Source of the DNA: Owenia fusiformis
Lineage: Eukaryota; Annelida; Polychaeta; Sabellida; Oweniidae
DNA: 60,000 nt
Assembly: GCA_903813345.2 (NCBI GenBank)
Contig: CAIIXF020000003.1
Location: 34,523,000 to 34,582,999 of the forward strand
Direction of reading: 5' to 3'
How positions within the stretch are numbered: the stretch's first letter is position 1; every line of letters starts with the position of its first letter. The position numbers and the translations under genes are program-made. The notes under the pieces are model-generated. The model saw nothing but the letters and a program-made list of their open reading frames with translations, searched no databases and was not told the DNA's origin. Positions 33,201 to 44,200 of this stretch are shown in pieces.

Positions 33201-36200
33201 TTAAGGTACCTGTGTAGCTGTGGAGTTAAGATGAAAAAGAGTTAAAAGCCTGATTAGTCTGCAGTAAAAGTGGCGGTCATTATGAATCTTTGCAAAATAT
33301 TTTGCCAAAACTTGTAGACATTGTTGATAACCTAGAAATAAAGGAACGAGTATAATACAAAGCAAATTGATGAAATATTTGTGGAGATTTAACCAAAGGA
33401 AAGTTGAAAACCTGAATTTTCTGCAATTTAAGTAGCAGCCATTTTGAATGTTTGCAATTTGCTTTGCAAAGACATGTAGGCAATATTGATAACCTGACCA
33501 ACATTTTGTAACAAGGCAAGCTTTTGAGACGCCACTTATGGAACAATTAACAACCTTGTCGACACATCTCAAAAGTGAAACTCACCAATTGTTATGGAAG
33601 ATTTTGAATTAAAGCCCAACATTTTGACATCGGATGGACAATTAGACAAACAGACGGACGGACGGACTGAAGGGACGGACGGACAGACAAGTGGGCGATA
33701 ACAATAGCTCAACATGTGAGCTAAAAATGCGCACACAACCCTGGGCAAATCAACATGTTCTCAATTCAAACTGGTTCACTGTAGATGTAGTTTTATATGT
33801 ATAATTTAGCCTTGCCCAAGTTGGTATTTTTTTTACTTATCTGATCTTGAATTATTACCGCCTTGTACAATCCAATACATCGCTGCTGATATTATGCTAA
33901 GATATTCAACGGTTTCGAGATTTCCATAATACCTGCGCTATCAGGGGTATCGCGAAACCTTATTTATTGACAGATATACGCGTGGACACGACGTGTGACT
34001 TCAGGCTAATTGACCAATCGTTGACCCGCATAAGCAAAGCAATCTTCCCGTCTACGACTTGAAATTCAATGATCTGATCGATCGTTTCTTTAGAGTTACA
34101 ATATATTATGTAATTAAATGTACATAGGAAATGTAAGCCATTAATATAAATTAAATCATGCAATAGATTTAAAACTGATTTTGCGATGAAAATGCAAGAC
34201 CTAGTCCAATGTAGCGGGTCATGTAGTCTTCGATCAGTGATTGAATCTCAGCCTACATGTTCATTTGAATTCAGCGATCGTTTCAACGTTTATTGTTGAA
34301 ATCTTCTCACCTCCGGTTACCGATCGATGCTCCGGCATCCACTAAACTCTGATTGATATTTATCTGATATAATATTTGTATTTTCATGATGAATTCATGC
34401 AAGATTTGTTCGTGAAAAGTCCTGGCGAAAACTAAAAAGTGTACTTGTTTTTGACCGCGCATAATAATGAGCTAACGCTGCAGGGCCGTCGTTGATTGGT
34501 CAAATTTTACCGACATAAACATTGAGTCGGTAAAGCACGTGGCTTTCTTTTTGGTACAAGGCGGTCATAATAGAAATCAAGATAGTAAAAGAGACCGACT
34601 TGGGCAAGGCTATGTATAATTGAATATAAGCTTATCCAAGTCAGCAATTATATTTGTTATAAACTTGCATGTTTTAGGAGCAAGGTGTTAAGGGATTCTC
34701 AATGCTAAACCTCTGGAATGAAGGTGATGTTTTCCCAGAGTTAAGTGTGGACTATATGCATGGAGTGCTTATTGGTGTCCATAAACAGCTAATGGCCTTT
34801 TTCTTCGAAAAGGAGTATAGACATTGCCCATTTTCTCTTTGCCATATTATACCAGAGATTGACAATGATATCAGAGAAACCCTATTGACTTTGGAAAACA
34901 GTCGAACTCCAAGGGGAGTTTCAGATTATAAACACTGGAAAGGTGAGTAAAAATCATATTTCACTACTCTGACACCACATTCTGTAACATATATAGAGGA
35001 TATCCTATGATTTATGAGTGATATGATTTCTATCCACGAATGGATACGATATCTGCACAAGCGAGCGTAGCGAGAGAGTGCAGATATCTATATCCATGAG
35101 TGGATTAAAATCGTATCACGAGTAAATCATAGGATGTTCTTTTTATTCCATAGTTAAAGTCATCATCAGAATCGTCGGAAATTAAGTGATTTAATTCGAA
35201 TTTTCCAAATGATCAGGCGATGTTGACACTTAGCCTTGTTTTGAGTCTGAAGTAGCAAAAATTCATAATTCATACCATACGGAGCCGTATGTCATGGCTT
35301 AAACACCGTATCCCATGGTTAAGTGAAAATTTGTCAAAAATATCATATTTTACCACTGATTACAAAATACCGTTTTTATTTTGACATGTTATCCCATAAA
35401 TATCTATCAAGATAAAGCTAGATCTGATTAGTTTTTGGGCATTCTGGGTAAATGTCTTGTCTACTTATTTTCAGGATAACCATTCGATGGGATCACACAT
35501 TGGTGGGGACATTTTGTACACATTTGTGTTCTTGTATTAACATTTCATAATTTACTTATAGCATCAGAGCACCGAAGCTTCTTACTACTTCATGGAGTTG
35601 AGATCTTGAGGGACAGATTACCAGATGACTATTTTACCCACTACTGCATGCTTTCTTGGGGAATAAGGATTCTGCTACAAGACTTTATATCACATGATGA
35701 GCTGGCCATTGCTAAGAGACTGTTGTATGGATTCCATCATCTCCAGGCTGCATATTATGGTAACACATTTATAATAACAGAATGAAAGATTTGTTTTAAT
35801 ATTTCATATTACAGACATCTTAAAATATCCATGTTCTGTACATGTATGAAAGTTCAATGTTCAGTGAATTTGTGAACCCCGTGAGCACGATTCCATAACA
35901 ACTATTAGTTTATGATTCATTTCAGCTGTTTATATATTCTATTAACGTATGATATCAAGTTTAAACTTGTTCAATTTCCAATATTTAGTTTAGTGTTTAC
36001 AACCTTTTTCAGAGGACTATATGATCTAAGTGCAATACTATGATGTCACCACCAAGAAGTGGTGACGTATTGTTATGGTCTTCGTTTTTTGTGGCATTTT
36101 CAAAATAATCTCCAGATCAGTTCTCAAAAATTCATTCAAATCAAATCTGACTTAAGATTGAACTCATAATATTGTGAGCAACTAGGTGGACAAAAGTTGG

Positions 36201-38313
36201 ATGTCGGATCTGAAACTAAGTAAATCTAGTTTTGACTTTGACTCCCCCTCCCCCCCCCCCCCTCCCCCCCCCCAAAAACTAAATATCATGAAAGGTGATC
36301 GCTGATTTATGGTTTGAGAATTTGAAGATAATTTCTAAAAACGACCTAGGTTCATTAAATCCTATACAAATTTGCTAGAATCCATTGGAATGATCTTGAT
36401 GAAGAAAGCATCCGGTAAAATCTTTATTTTTAAACCATTCCAAGGCATTCCGAGTCAAAATTGCAAAAATGTGAAATGTTGAAATTTGTTGGACAGCAAA
36501 CTACCCTTAATGCCTTGTATATCTATGTTTAAATATACTTTCAGGTAAAGCTGCTCAAACTATAAATGTGCACAATACAGGGCTTCATTTGGTGCAGTGT
36601 GTGGAGAGGACAGGTCCACTTTGGTCAACATCTTGCTTTGCAGCTGAAAGTCACCTTGGAGAACTGGTGAGGGCGATAAATGGCACTCAGAGTATTGCTA
36701 TGCAGGTATGTTAAGTTCATATATCTGCGATGTTGTTTTATTACACAGAGGTTTAGAATCATTCATACTTTTGATAATGTTCCATTTTCCTTTAAATGGC
36801 AAAAATTGGGCAAAAAGAAACACCCCTTGTATTTTTGAACAAAAACTGAAAATGTAGCTACCGGATTTTCTCGCATATAAGCCCTGGGCATATAACTGAA
36901 AGAAGGGGTAATTTCGTCTGTTATTTTACCTCTTATTTTTCGCCCATGGGCATATAAGTGTACTACTTTCGATTTTTGGCCCAGTGGGCGTAAAGGTGAG
37001 AAGAGCTGATGAATATAATGGTTTCTCAAAAACTACCGTACCTACTGTTGTATTCCTTCCGCATGTTTTGTAAGAATTATAAAGGAAATGTCACCTACAA
37101 CCTTGGACTTAATGTTGAAACAAAGTTACAACAGAACGATCTGCCAGTGACAAAATACTCTTGAATTTATTGAAAAAATCAATAAATAGTCATTTTTTTT
37201 AGGTCCATGGGCGTATAAGCGTACTACATTCAATTTTTGGCCCATGGGCCTAAATTTAGGGGGGCATATATGCGAGAAAATCCGGTATTTGTGTAAATCA
37301 TATAAGAGTCATGATATTTTATAGGTTGTGTGTAATGTCAGGCGAGTGCAAATCTTCCATTTCTTGAAGTGCAGCACAGAAACATCGGAAAAGGTCAAGA
37401 AAATAATAAACTCAGGTAAAACAAGGTAAGCATACATTTAACATTCAAGTTTACATTCACATTAAACTACTGACAGTTCTAAATAATATATTGGTCAAAT
37501 TGAACATTCAGATTGAGACTTCTTAGCGTAAAAATCAAATTACCAATAACATGATATGAATACATTGACACACATTATTTATTATGTAAGAACACACAGT
37601 TGTGAGAATGCTATACTCTTGTTTATATTATTATTCAGATTGTTTACATTTTCAGCAAATCTGTAAATCAGCTTGTTGGAGTTGGGGTCCCTATTAAACT
37701 GAGCCCTGCCGTAACTGCCCTTGTGAACAAGTACAAAGACGGTCTGGGTGAGAAGGTAGTCTCCATCACCAAGCTGACCAAGGCCCTTGTCAACAGAAAG
37801 ATGTTTTTCTCCTCTTCTACAAAGAAGGTGACAAGGAGAATATCTTATGCTGTGGAGCTGGAGCAGAGTAGAGGAGCGGCCATTATTCTATACTATTTAC
37901 GGATTAGAGAACTAGATGGAGATGTTCACAAGCTTGCTGTGATACAGCCAATGAAGATGCAGAATGCAATGTTACGTGAGGAAATTACTAACACTCTGAC
38001 AAATACATCTGGTGTCAACTACATTATGCCACACATCTTTAGAGGAGACTTAAGGTAAATATGTTAAACATTGTATGTATTTATAGAACTTTCTAGGTAT
38101 AATCTTTACAGGACTGGTGATTGTTGTCCATTGGGAATTTGTAACAGAGCAAGAAGATCAAATGACAAGGACAACAATTCTACTTTCAGGAATCCTACTC
38201 CAATAAAGGCCATCTGTATCAGCCAAATCAAGACTATGCTAACAATGGTAGGATGTAGAGATTCTAGAGAGCCACTACTAACTACAATGCCTAATGAATA
38301 TGAACATGACTAA
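27232..38313 (+). CDS. tnp2/En-Spm-like transposase protein, intact, 10 exons
   Basis: Exons: 27232-27622, 27763-27991, 32028-32140, 32566-32843, 34678-34942, 35562-35759, 36545-36705, 37325-37425, 37656-38054, 38112-38313. All are GT-AG and in phase, 2337 nt, 778 codons plus TAA. The N-terminus has a basic KKRK (residues 6-9) and a zinc ribbon C84-x2-C87-x10-C98-x2-C101. The tnp2-like core has WHIDGARVFKSS (D180), YGLWFGPKKPDM (about 216-227), LVGTADLPAQAH (D268), a CMMC pair (287-290) and VDYMHGVLIGVHKQL (D362). A DUF4218-like stretch (HNTGLHLVQCVERTGPLWST) is near residue 505. The acidic residues are plausible catalytic ones, but I cannot assign the triad. No stop or frameshift is seen. 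Having nine introns is unlike a typical mobile copy and suggests host domestication or an intron-bearing animal element. The neighbour downstream is a BEN-like gene on the same strand. The ATG at 27232 is the first in frame. Confidence 0.85.
28091..28595. mobile_element. Foldback element, 505 bp, perfect 11-bp target duplication
   Basis: It lies in intron 2 of the transposase-like gene. CCTCTTTCTAG flanks both sides (28080-28090, 28596-28606). Arms of about 125 bp begin GCTTTGTATAAAAAA and are about 85 percent identical when inverted. The loop region holds, on the minus strand, GGTTCGATTCC (28411-28421), a good RNA polymerase III B box, preceded by a tRNA-like arm; a clear A box is missing. 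A remnant tRNA-derived SINE carried inside the element is one reading. Confidence 0.8.
28607..29605. other. Intron 2 of the transposase-like gene, no further gene
   Basis: AT-rich sequence with a short imperfect tandem of TTTAGACTCCRGAAAA units at 29105-29185. No other feature is supported. Confidence 0.35.
29606..29918. mobile_element. MITE, 313 bp, CAGGCCTGTCAACT ends
   Basis: Terminal inverted repeat CAGGCCTGTCAACT, with CAATCA directly on both sides (29600-29605, 29919-29924). The interior repeats TCACGCAAATACGCA-type motifs on both strands. The CAGG start is hAT-like, but the duplication seen is 6 bp rather than the 8 bp usual for hAT. Confidence 0.75.
30866..31038. mobile_element. Small TIR element with E-box ends, 173 bp
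   Basis: The ends are TTGGCCCCCACGTGAT and ATCACGTGGGGGGCAA. A third CCCCACGTGG and a perfect TGACGTCA lie inside at about 30890-30935. It sits in intron 2 of the transposase-like gene. It may be a MITE carrying binding sites or a true intronic regulatory site. Confidence 0.55.
33110..33722. repeat. Hairpin-ended repeat with 165-bp units and (GGAC)n
   Basis: Two or three imperfect units with TTTGCCAAAACTTGTAGACA and GATAACCTAGAAATAAAGG are followed by a (GGAC)n stretch (33650-33690) and the hairpin AGCTCAACATGTGAGCT (33706-33722). The layout matches 18101-19043 and 55180-55912 although the sequences differ. It lies in an intron. Confidence 0.65.
33809..34610. mobile_element. TIR element, 802 bp, long (12 of 13) target duplication
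   Basis: Ends GCCTTGCCCAAGTYGGT extend about 60 bp inward to ACCGCCTTGTAC. Flanks are TATGTATAATTTA (33796-33808) and TATGTATAATTGA (34611-34623). The interior is GC-richer, with several GATCG motifs, and non-coding. It lies in intron 4 of the transposase-like gene. Confidence 0.75.
35001..35137. repeat. 137-bp imperfect hairpin
   Basis: ATCCTATGATTTATGAGTGA on the left pairs with its inverted copy on the right. The arms run through GATATCTGCA to a GCGAGCGTAGCGAGAG centre. A looser relative lies at about 47175-47290. Arms of about 60 bp in an intron could form a strong RNA hairpin. Confidence 0.75.
35395..35535 (-). repeat. Fragment of the 18101-19043 repeat family
   Basis: Inverted copy of the left end: CATTGGTGGGGACATTTTGT and AGGATAACCATTCGATGGGA, with GATCTGATTAGTTTTTGGGC. 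Confidence 0.6.
36190..36510. repeat. Inverted, truncated copy of the 26137-26541 element
   Basis: AAAGTTGGATGTCGGATC, a CCCCCTCCCCC run, CCATTGGAATGATCTTGATG and TTGAAATTTGTTGGACAGCA match the reverse strand of 26137-26541. The far terminal repeat is missing. It lies in intron 6 of the transposase-like gene. Confidence 0.75.
36861..37285. mobile_element. MITE, 425 bp, CCGGATTTTCTCGCATATA ends, TA duplication
   Basis: CCGGATTTTCTCGCATATA and its inverted copy form the ends, with TA on both sides (36859-36860, 37286-37287). GGGCATATAAGTGTACTAC motifs repeat inside. The TA duplication is of Tc1/mariner type. It is non-coding. Confidence 0.85.
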
Positions 38314-38474
38314 ACCAAATTATAAGATCTTATATCAAATTATAAGGACTTTGACATAAGGAGTGCCAACAAATTGTATAAAAAAGTTAATGAAAATATA
38401 TATCGTATTATCAAGCTCAAAAACTATTTATCTTGTTCCATAATTCGATGCCAATAATTTCATTATTGGAGCAT

Positions 38475-38556
38475 ACCCTGCGTGCAGAGTCTAGTTAAAT
38501 TACTATGAAGATGAAGCTCTCTTTTAAGAAGTAAAGTCAAATGAATGCAAAAGGTA
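38475..38556 (+). repeat. Deleted direct copy of 25697-26070
   Basis: ACCCTGCGTGCAGAGTCTAG and AAGCTCTCTTTTAAGAAGT match the first and last parts of 25697-26070 in the same orientation, with about 290 bp missing between. It starts 161 bp after the stop codon of the transposase-like gene. Confidence 0.8.
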
Positions 38557-40565
38557 GTTGGAGCATGACAAATTATTATGATTGTTTATACGATGCTTTG
38601 GAGCATGGCAAATTATTATAAAAATCTGCCCTTGAACATTATTAATTATTATGAATGTCTCTAAGATGCTTTTGAGCATGGTAAATTATTATGAATGTCA
38701 ATGAGTTGCCTATGAGCATGGCAAAGTATTATGACTGTCTATGCCTTGGAGCATGGCAAATTATGATATCACGTATATAACTTTTATTGACATCTTGTAT
38801 CATCACATGATTATTTTAGTCATAAACTACTCATTAAAACCACTATCTACTACTTAACTACTAACTAAAACTACATCTTTATAAAAAAATATGTATGATT
38901 TGATATAATTACAGAAAGCATACAGAACAGCAAAATATTTTAAAGTGTGATTCACAAATAATGCTGATTATTCTAAACTGTTCAATGAATGATATATAAA
39001 TTTACCAAGATGTCGTTGGAAGATGATATTACCATTAGAAATTATATAAAATCGTTACTATTCAAATCAAATGTTGGTAATATTTCAGGAATTTTATTGA
39101 AAAATATTTATCTGTGTTGAGAATGCTTTGTACAATTTATAATAAAGTGAAATTCATCCTCCCCCATATTTACATATATTACATAACCTTTCATTAACTG
39201 GTTTAAGTTTGGATTTTATGTGTCTTCCAGATTCTATTTTAAGCCAAAGTGAACTTAACCTAAATCTTTCACATATGGTTCTAATGCCAAATCTTTCAAA
39301 GATAATTCAATTTTGATAGAAATGGGAAATCTACTGAGGTCACCATGTACTGCATTATTATGAATGTCTTGAAGGTGCCTTTGGGCATGGTAAATTATTA
39401 TGAAAATCTGCCTTTGAACATTATGAATTATTATGAAAGTCTATAAGATGCCTATGAGCATGGAAAATTATTATTACTGTCTATGCCTTTGGGCATGGTA
39501 AATTATTATGAATGTCTTGAAGGTGCCTTTGAGCATGGCAAATTATTATGAAAATCTGCATTTGGACATAATGAATTATTATGAAAGTCTATAAGATGCC
39601 TATGAGCATGGACAATTATTATTACTGTCTATGCCTTTGGGCATGGTAAATTATTATGAATGTCTTGAAGGTGCCTTTGAGCATGGCAAATTATTATGAA
39701 AATCTGCTTTTGGACATAATGAATTATTATGAAAGTCTATAAGATGCCTATGAGCATGGACAATTATTATTACTGTCTATGCCTTTGGGCATGGTAAATT
39801 ATTATGAATGTCTTGAAGGTGCCTTTGAGCATGGCAAATTATTATGAAAATCTGCTTTTGGACATAATGAATTATTATGAAAGTCTATAAGATGCCTATG
39901 AGCATGGACAATTATTATTACTGTCTATGCCTTTGGGCATGGTAAATTATTATGAATGTCTTGAATGTGCCTTTGAGCATGGCAAATTATTATGAAAATC
40001 TGCTTTTGAACATAATGAATTATTATGAAAGTCGCTATAAGATGCCTATGAGCATTGCCTATTATTATTACTGTCTATGCCTTGGAGCATGGAAAATTAT
40101 TATGAATGTCTTGAAGGTGCCTTTGAGCATGGCAAATTATTATGAAAATCTGCTTTTGAACATTATGAATTATTATGAGCATGGAAAATTATTATTACGA
40201 GCATGGAAAATTATTATGAATGTCTTGAAGGTGCCTTTGAGCATGGCAAATTGTTATGAAAATCTGCTTTTGGACATAATGAATTATTATGAAAGTCTAT
40301 AAGATACCTATGAGCATGGACAATTATTATTACTGTCTATGCCTTTGGGCATGGTAAATTATTACAAATGTCTTGAAGGTGCCTTTGAGCATGGCAAATT
40401 ATTATGAAAATCTGCTTTTGGACATAATGAATTATTATGAAAGTCGCTATAAGATGCCTATGAGCATTGCCTATTATTATTACTGTCTATGCCTTGGAGC
40501 ATGGAAAATTATTATGAATGTCTTGAAGGTGCCTTTGAGCATGGCAAATTATTATGAATGTTTAC
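38557..40565 (+). repeat. Minisatellite with 148-bp higher-order units
   Basis: The basic unit is about 37 bp and contains GAGCATGGCAAATTATTATG. Four variants form a 148-bp unit whose AATTATTATGAATGTCTTGA start recurs at 39501, 39649 and 39797; the array runs from about 39345 to 40565. An outlying tract lies at 38560-38770, and 38771-39344 is non-repetitive AT-rich DNA. Open frames inside come from the repeat; 148 is not a multiple of 3. Confidence 0.92.
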
Positions 40566-40742
40566 AGGGGCATAGCCAGCTTTAGGAAGGGGGGGGTGCA
40601 TGCAATCGCCAATTTTTTCGTTTTCGGTTTTCAGTCAGTTTTAGCAAATTTAGCAATTGTTCTAAATTTTACAAATTGAGCTTGAGAAGGAGGGGGGTGG
40701 GGGGTCGCACCTATCGCACTTCCCCCTCCCTGGCTATGCCTA
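40566..40742. mobile_element. MITE of the CATAGCCAGG family, copy 1
   Basis: The ends are AGGGGCATAGCC and GGCTATGCCTAT. G-rich tracts lie just inside the left end and before the right end. It adjoins the minisatellite. Relatives are at 41484-41662 and 48783-49003. Confidence 0.65.
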
Positions 40743-41284
40743 TGGTTTATAATATGAGCATGGTAAGCTATTATCCATTGCTCTGCCTCTCTGAGTAATC
40801 AATACATAATCTTTTGTAGAACTTATTTGTCAACATTAGGCGTTAAATCACAAACTGATTGGTGTAATGTATATGGTGACCTAGGTAGATACCCATAATC
40901 AATCAAAATTGAATGTGTACCTTTTATTTTTTATATTTTTTGTATTTTTTAGTTTAGTTAGTGTTTTGTAGTTTAGATATGTAGACCATAGTTCTGACTA
41001 ATGTAATCATGTTATGATATTATATGTCAATAAAAGTTATAATAATCAAGCCAATTATAGCTAGTTTCAATTGGGACTTGTGCAGGAAGCAACTTTGTAA
41101 TTAGCCAAATAGGACTAAGATCATTTACTAACAATATCATTTGCACATTTGTATTAAGAAGATCATCGAGTTAAGACACCATTGGATATAGAAGGATACC
41201 TTGAACTGTTATTATATAGACTAATTTAAAAAAAAAATATAATCATAATTTTTTGGATTATTATCGCTACATTATCACTACACC
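40743..41284. other. Gap between the transposase-like and BEN-like genes
   Basis: It holds an AATAAA at 41029-41034, 2.7 kb past the upstream stop, which could be a poly(A) signal but is remote. No clear promoter motif is seen before the ATG at 41285 except a CAAT-like ATTGGTG at about 40858. Confidence 0.3.
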
Positions 41285-44200
41285 ATGGTTCTCAAGAAAA
41301 CAGGTGGAAAGACTGGTAGGTTTAAACTTATTTACTATAAGCAATTGTTTGAATCGAATTAGTATAAATCAAACTGAATTTGATAAAAAATAAATTAAGT
41401 ACAACAACCATTGATTGATTATATTTGACCAGAGGGGGTAAATGCAGAAAGGCCAAAAGGGTGGAGTAAAATGGTTGTATAGTAGGCCTGTGGCCAAGGC
41501 AGGTTAAACTTTTTAAATAATTCCGAGTGAGGTTCACTTTTGACAACTTTGGCCAGAATCTCTTGAAAAGTGCCCAGAATGGTGAAAACTGCATCATTTT
41601 GAAATAATTATTAGGAAGGGGGTTCACTGCAACCCCTCCACCTCCCCCTCAGCTATAGGCCTGTATATAGTATGCACTTTAGAAGCCTACCCACTTACTA
41701 TGAAATATATATCTTTTATATCATTTTTATTGTTTCAGACTGGCTCAACATTGTGTTTATATGCAGTTGTTGCAAGGATCAATGGTCGACCATAAAAGCA
41801 GGTAAACTACCCAAAGATAACTACAAAGAGGAGGACATTGTAAACATCAAGGGGTGCCAGGCAAAGATTCAGTTGATAGCTGGTAAGTAGCAAATTCTAA
41901 CGAACAAAATATCAATTACCGAATTCCAATCAATTATACTCATTACTTTGGTTAAAATTGAAAAAATTAGATTTTAGAATTGCGAATTCCTCCAAAGCAG
42001 CCATTTTGAATTTTCTGAGGTACAAATCTGAAAAATAATACCATAATTGTGATCTACTCCAATATTCCTTCAATTTGAGTATAATATATCCATACTTTGA
42101 AGGGATCGCAAAATTATTGCGAAATCGTACATTAGATGGCCAAAAAAAAAAACACGGAATATATGTGAAATAGATAAATGTTGTGAATATGCTACCAAAA
42201 TTTCAAACAATAATATTAATTACTTTGGTTAGAATGAAAAATTTATGATTTTTGAAAAAAAGTCCCATCATTTTTTAAGCGGCGGCCATCTTGAAAAAAT
42301 TTTTTTTGCGTAAAACTATTCACCAATATACATCTTTCCATTAAATATGAAGAAAATCCATCTACTTCCGGACGGACGGACTGATGGACTGACTGACTGA
42401 CTGACGGACAGACGGAGGGCTTCACTATATCCCTACCAAACTTCTTTCGTTGGGATAATTATGGGGGAGCCTAATAACCCCCCCTTGCCACATATCAGGA
42501 ACGAATAAAGCTAGCCAGATTATAATGTTGCGAAAAGTTATTAATCGGGAAAGTTATTAGAAAGCTGTATAAAATAAATGGGAGTGGGAATTTTAAATTC
42601 TCCTAAATAATAAAAAAAATTGGAACCATAGTTTTGAAAGAATGATGTAAAAATCTTTGTTCCCAGGGAATAAAGTATGAACTTAAATGTAATTTGATTT
42701 TAGTTTCATAAATCACTTGAACTGATGCTACCTTAAAGCTGTATATGAATAGACACGTTTTCCAAAACACAATCAATCGACTTATTTTCACCATTAAAAA
42801 CTTCCTAATCATATCTAAAAACAATTTATGAGGTATGCAAATTAAGTCTATAAATCTACAATATGATTAGATTTGCTCATTTGTTTTACTGTTTCAACTT
42901 ATCTCATAATAATAATTCCTACAGTAAATAAAACAATTTTTAAATTATGCAAATTAAGTTTTTCTAACTTAAGCCTGTAGATTTATTTGATCAAAAAACA
43001 TTTGTCTTGTGTTAACTTCCTGAACAAACATTTTAAAATTATGCAAATTAATGTACAATGAGATTTCACTCAAGGCAAATATCATTTGTTTTTCTCTTGG
43101 AGAATAACTGTAGCCAAAAGTGTGGCAGGGAGGGGATGCTGTTATCATGGTATCAACAATCTGATAAAGTCAGTTAATGATGCAACATTGAATTTTGTAG
43201 TTGAGTTTTGTAGTTTCGTAGTTTTGTAGACGAGTATTCTAGAATCTTTGCCTTATTATGTCCCCACCACATAGTGTGGGGCCATATTGTCGGCCTAGGC
43301 GCATTCGTCCATCTATCTGTCCGTCTGTACGTCCAGCAGTTTTCTCCAAAACCATTGGTTTAAACATTTAGAAATTAAATTATTTTTTTCATTTTATATA
43401 ACTACAGTTATTCCCCCCCCCCTTCTACCAGTACATCAATCTAGATATCAACAGAAACTAAAATAATCACTTGTTTCAATTTCAGTAAATGTTATTCAGA
43501 TGTCTGTGTTTTACTTTCATACTTGTTTAAATCATACCTAGGCATTCAGTCCTTTTCTCCAGACTTATATTTGGGTAACCCCCCCCCCCCCTCTTCCCTG
43601 CAGAATCAGAGGTGATAAACCTGTCCAAAACAATGCACTGATGACCCAGTTTTCAAGTGATTTCAGGCAAAAAATATAATGTAAACTCCCTGGAATTATA
43701 GAAATCTAAATTCCCTTGACAAATGAAAAACTGGCTATGCCATACCCTATAATTGGGATGGAGGTGGGAGGGAGGGCGGGCAAAAAATATAATGTGAACC
43801 CCCAGGAATTTTAGAAACCGAAAATCCCTTGGCAAAAGAAAAGCTGGCTATACCCAATCATTGGGATGGAGTTTTCTGCGTGAAAATTTTTAAAAACTGC
43901 TGGAAAATTGTAAAAACCCGGAGTGAACCAAAATATCACTTCTATTTTATCAAATCATATTATTTAAGAATTACTCAAATTGTATTAATTGTCTGAAAAT
44001 AGATGTGAATGTTCCCTTTTTACAACAGTGAAACATGAAATTTCAATGAGGTAAAAAATGTATCCATGGAATAGAGAGTCTACATTGTGATCTATCAGTC
44101 TCCTATTATATATCTAAAGCTGAATCAATAAGCTGAGTCAGTTTCAATTATTAATTGTTGCATATGGATCCCACAATAAAAAAAAGTATTTTTAGTTAAG

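Noticed and set aside
39952-40585. Open frames of 116 and 70 codons with MANYYENLLL repeats
   Set aside because: They come from the 148-bp minisatellite, whose period is not a multiple of three; each frame breaks after a unit or two.
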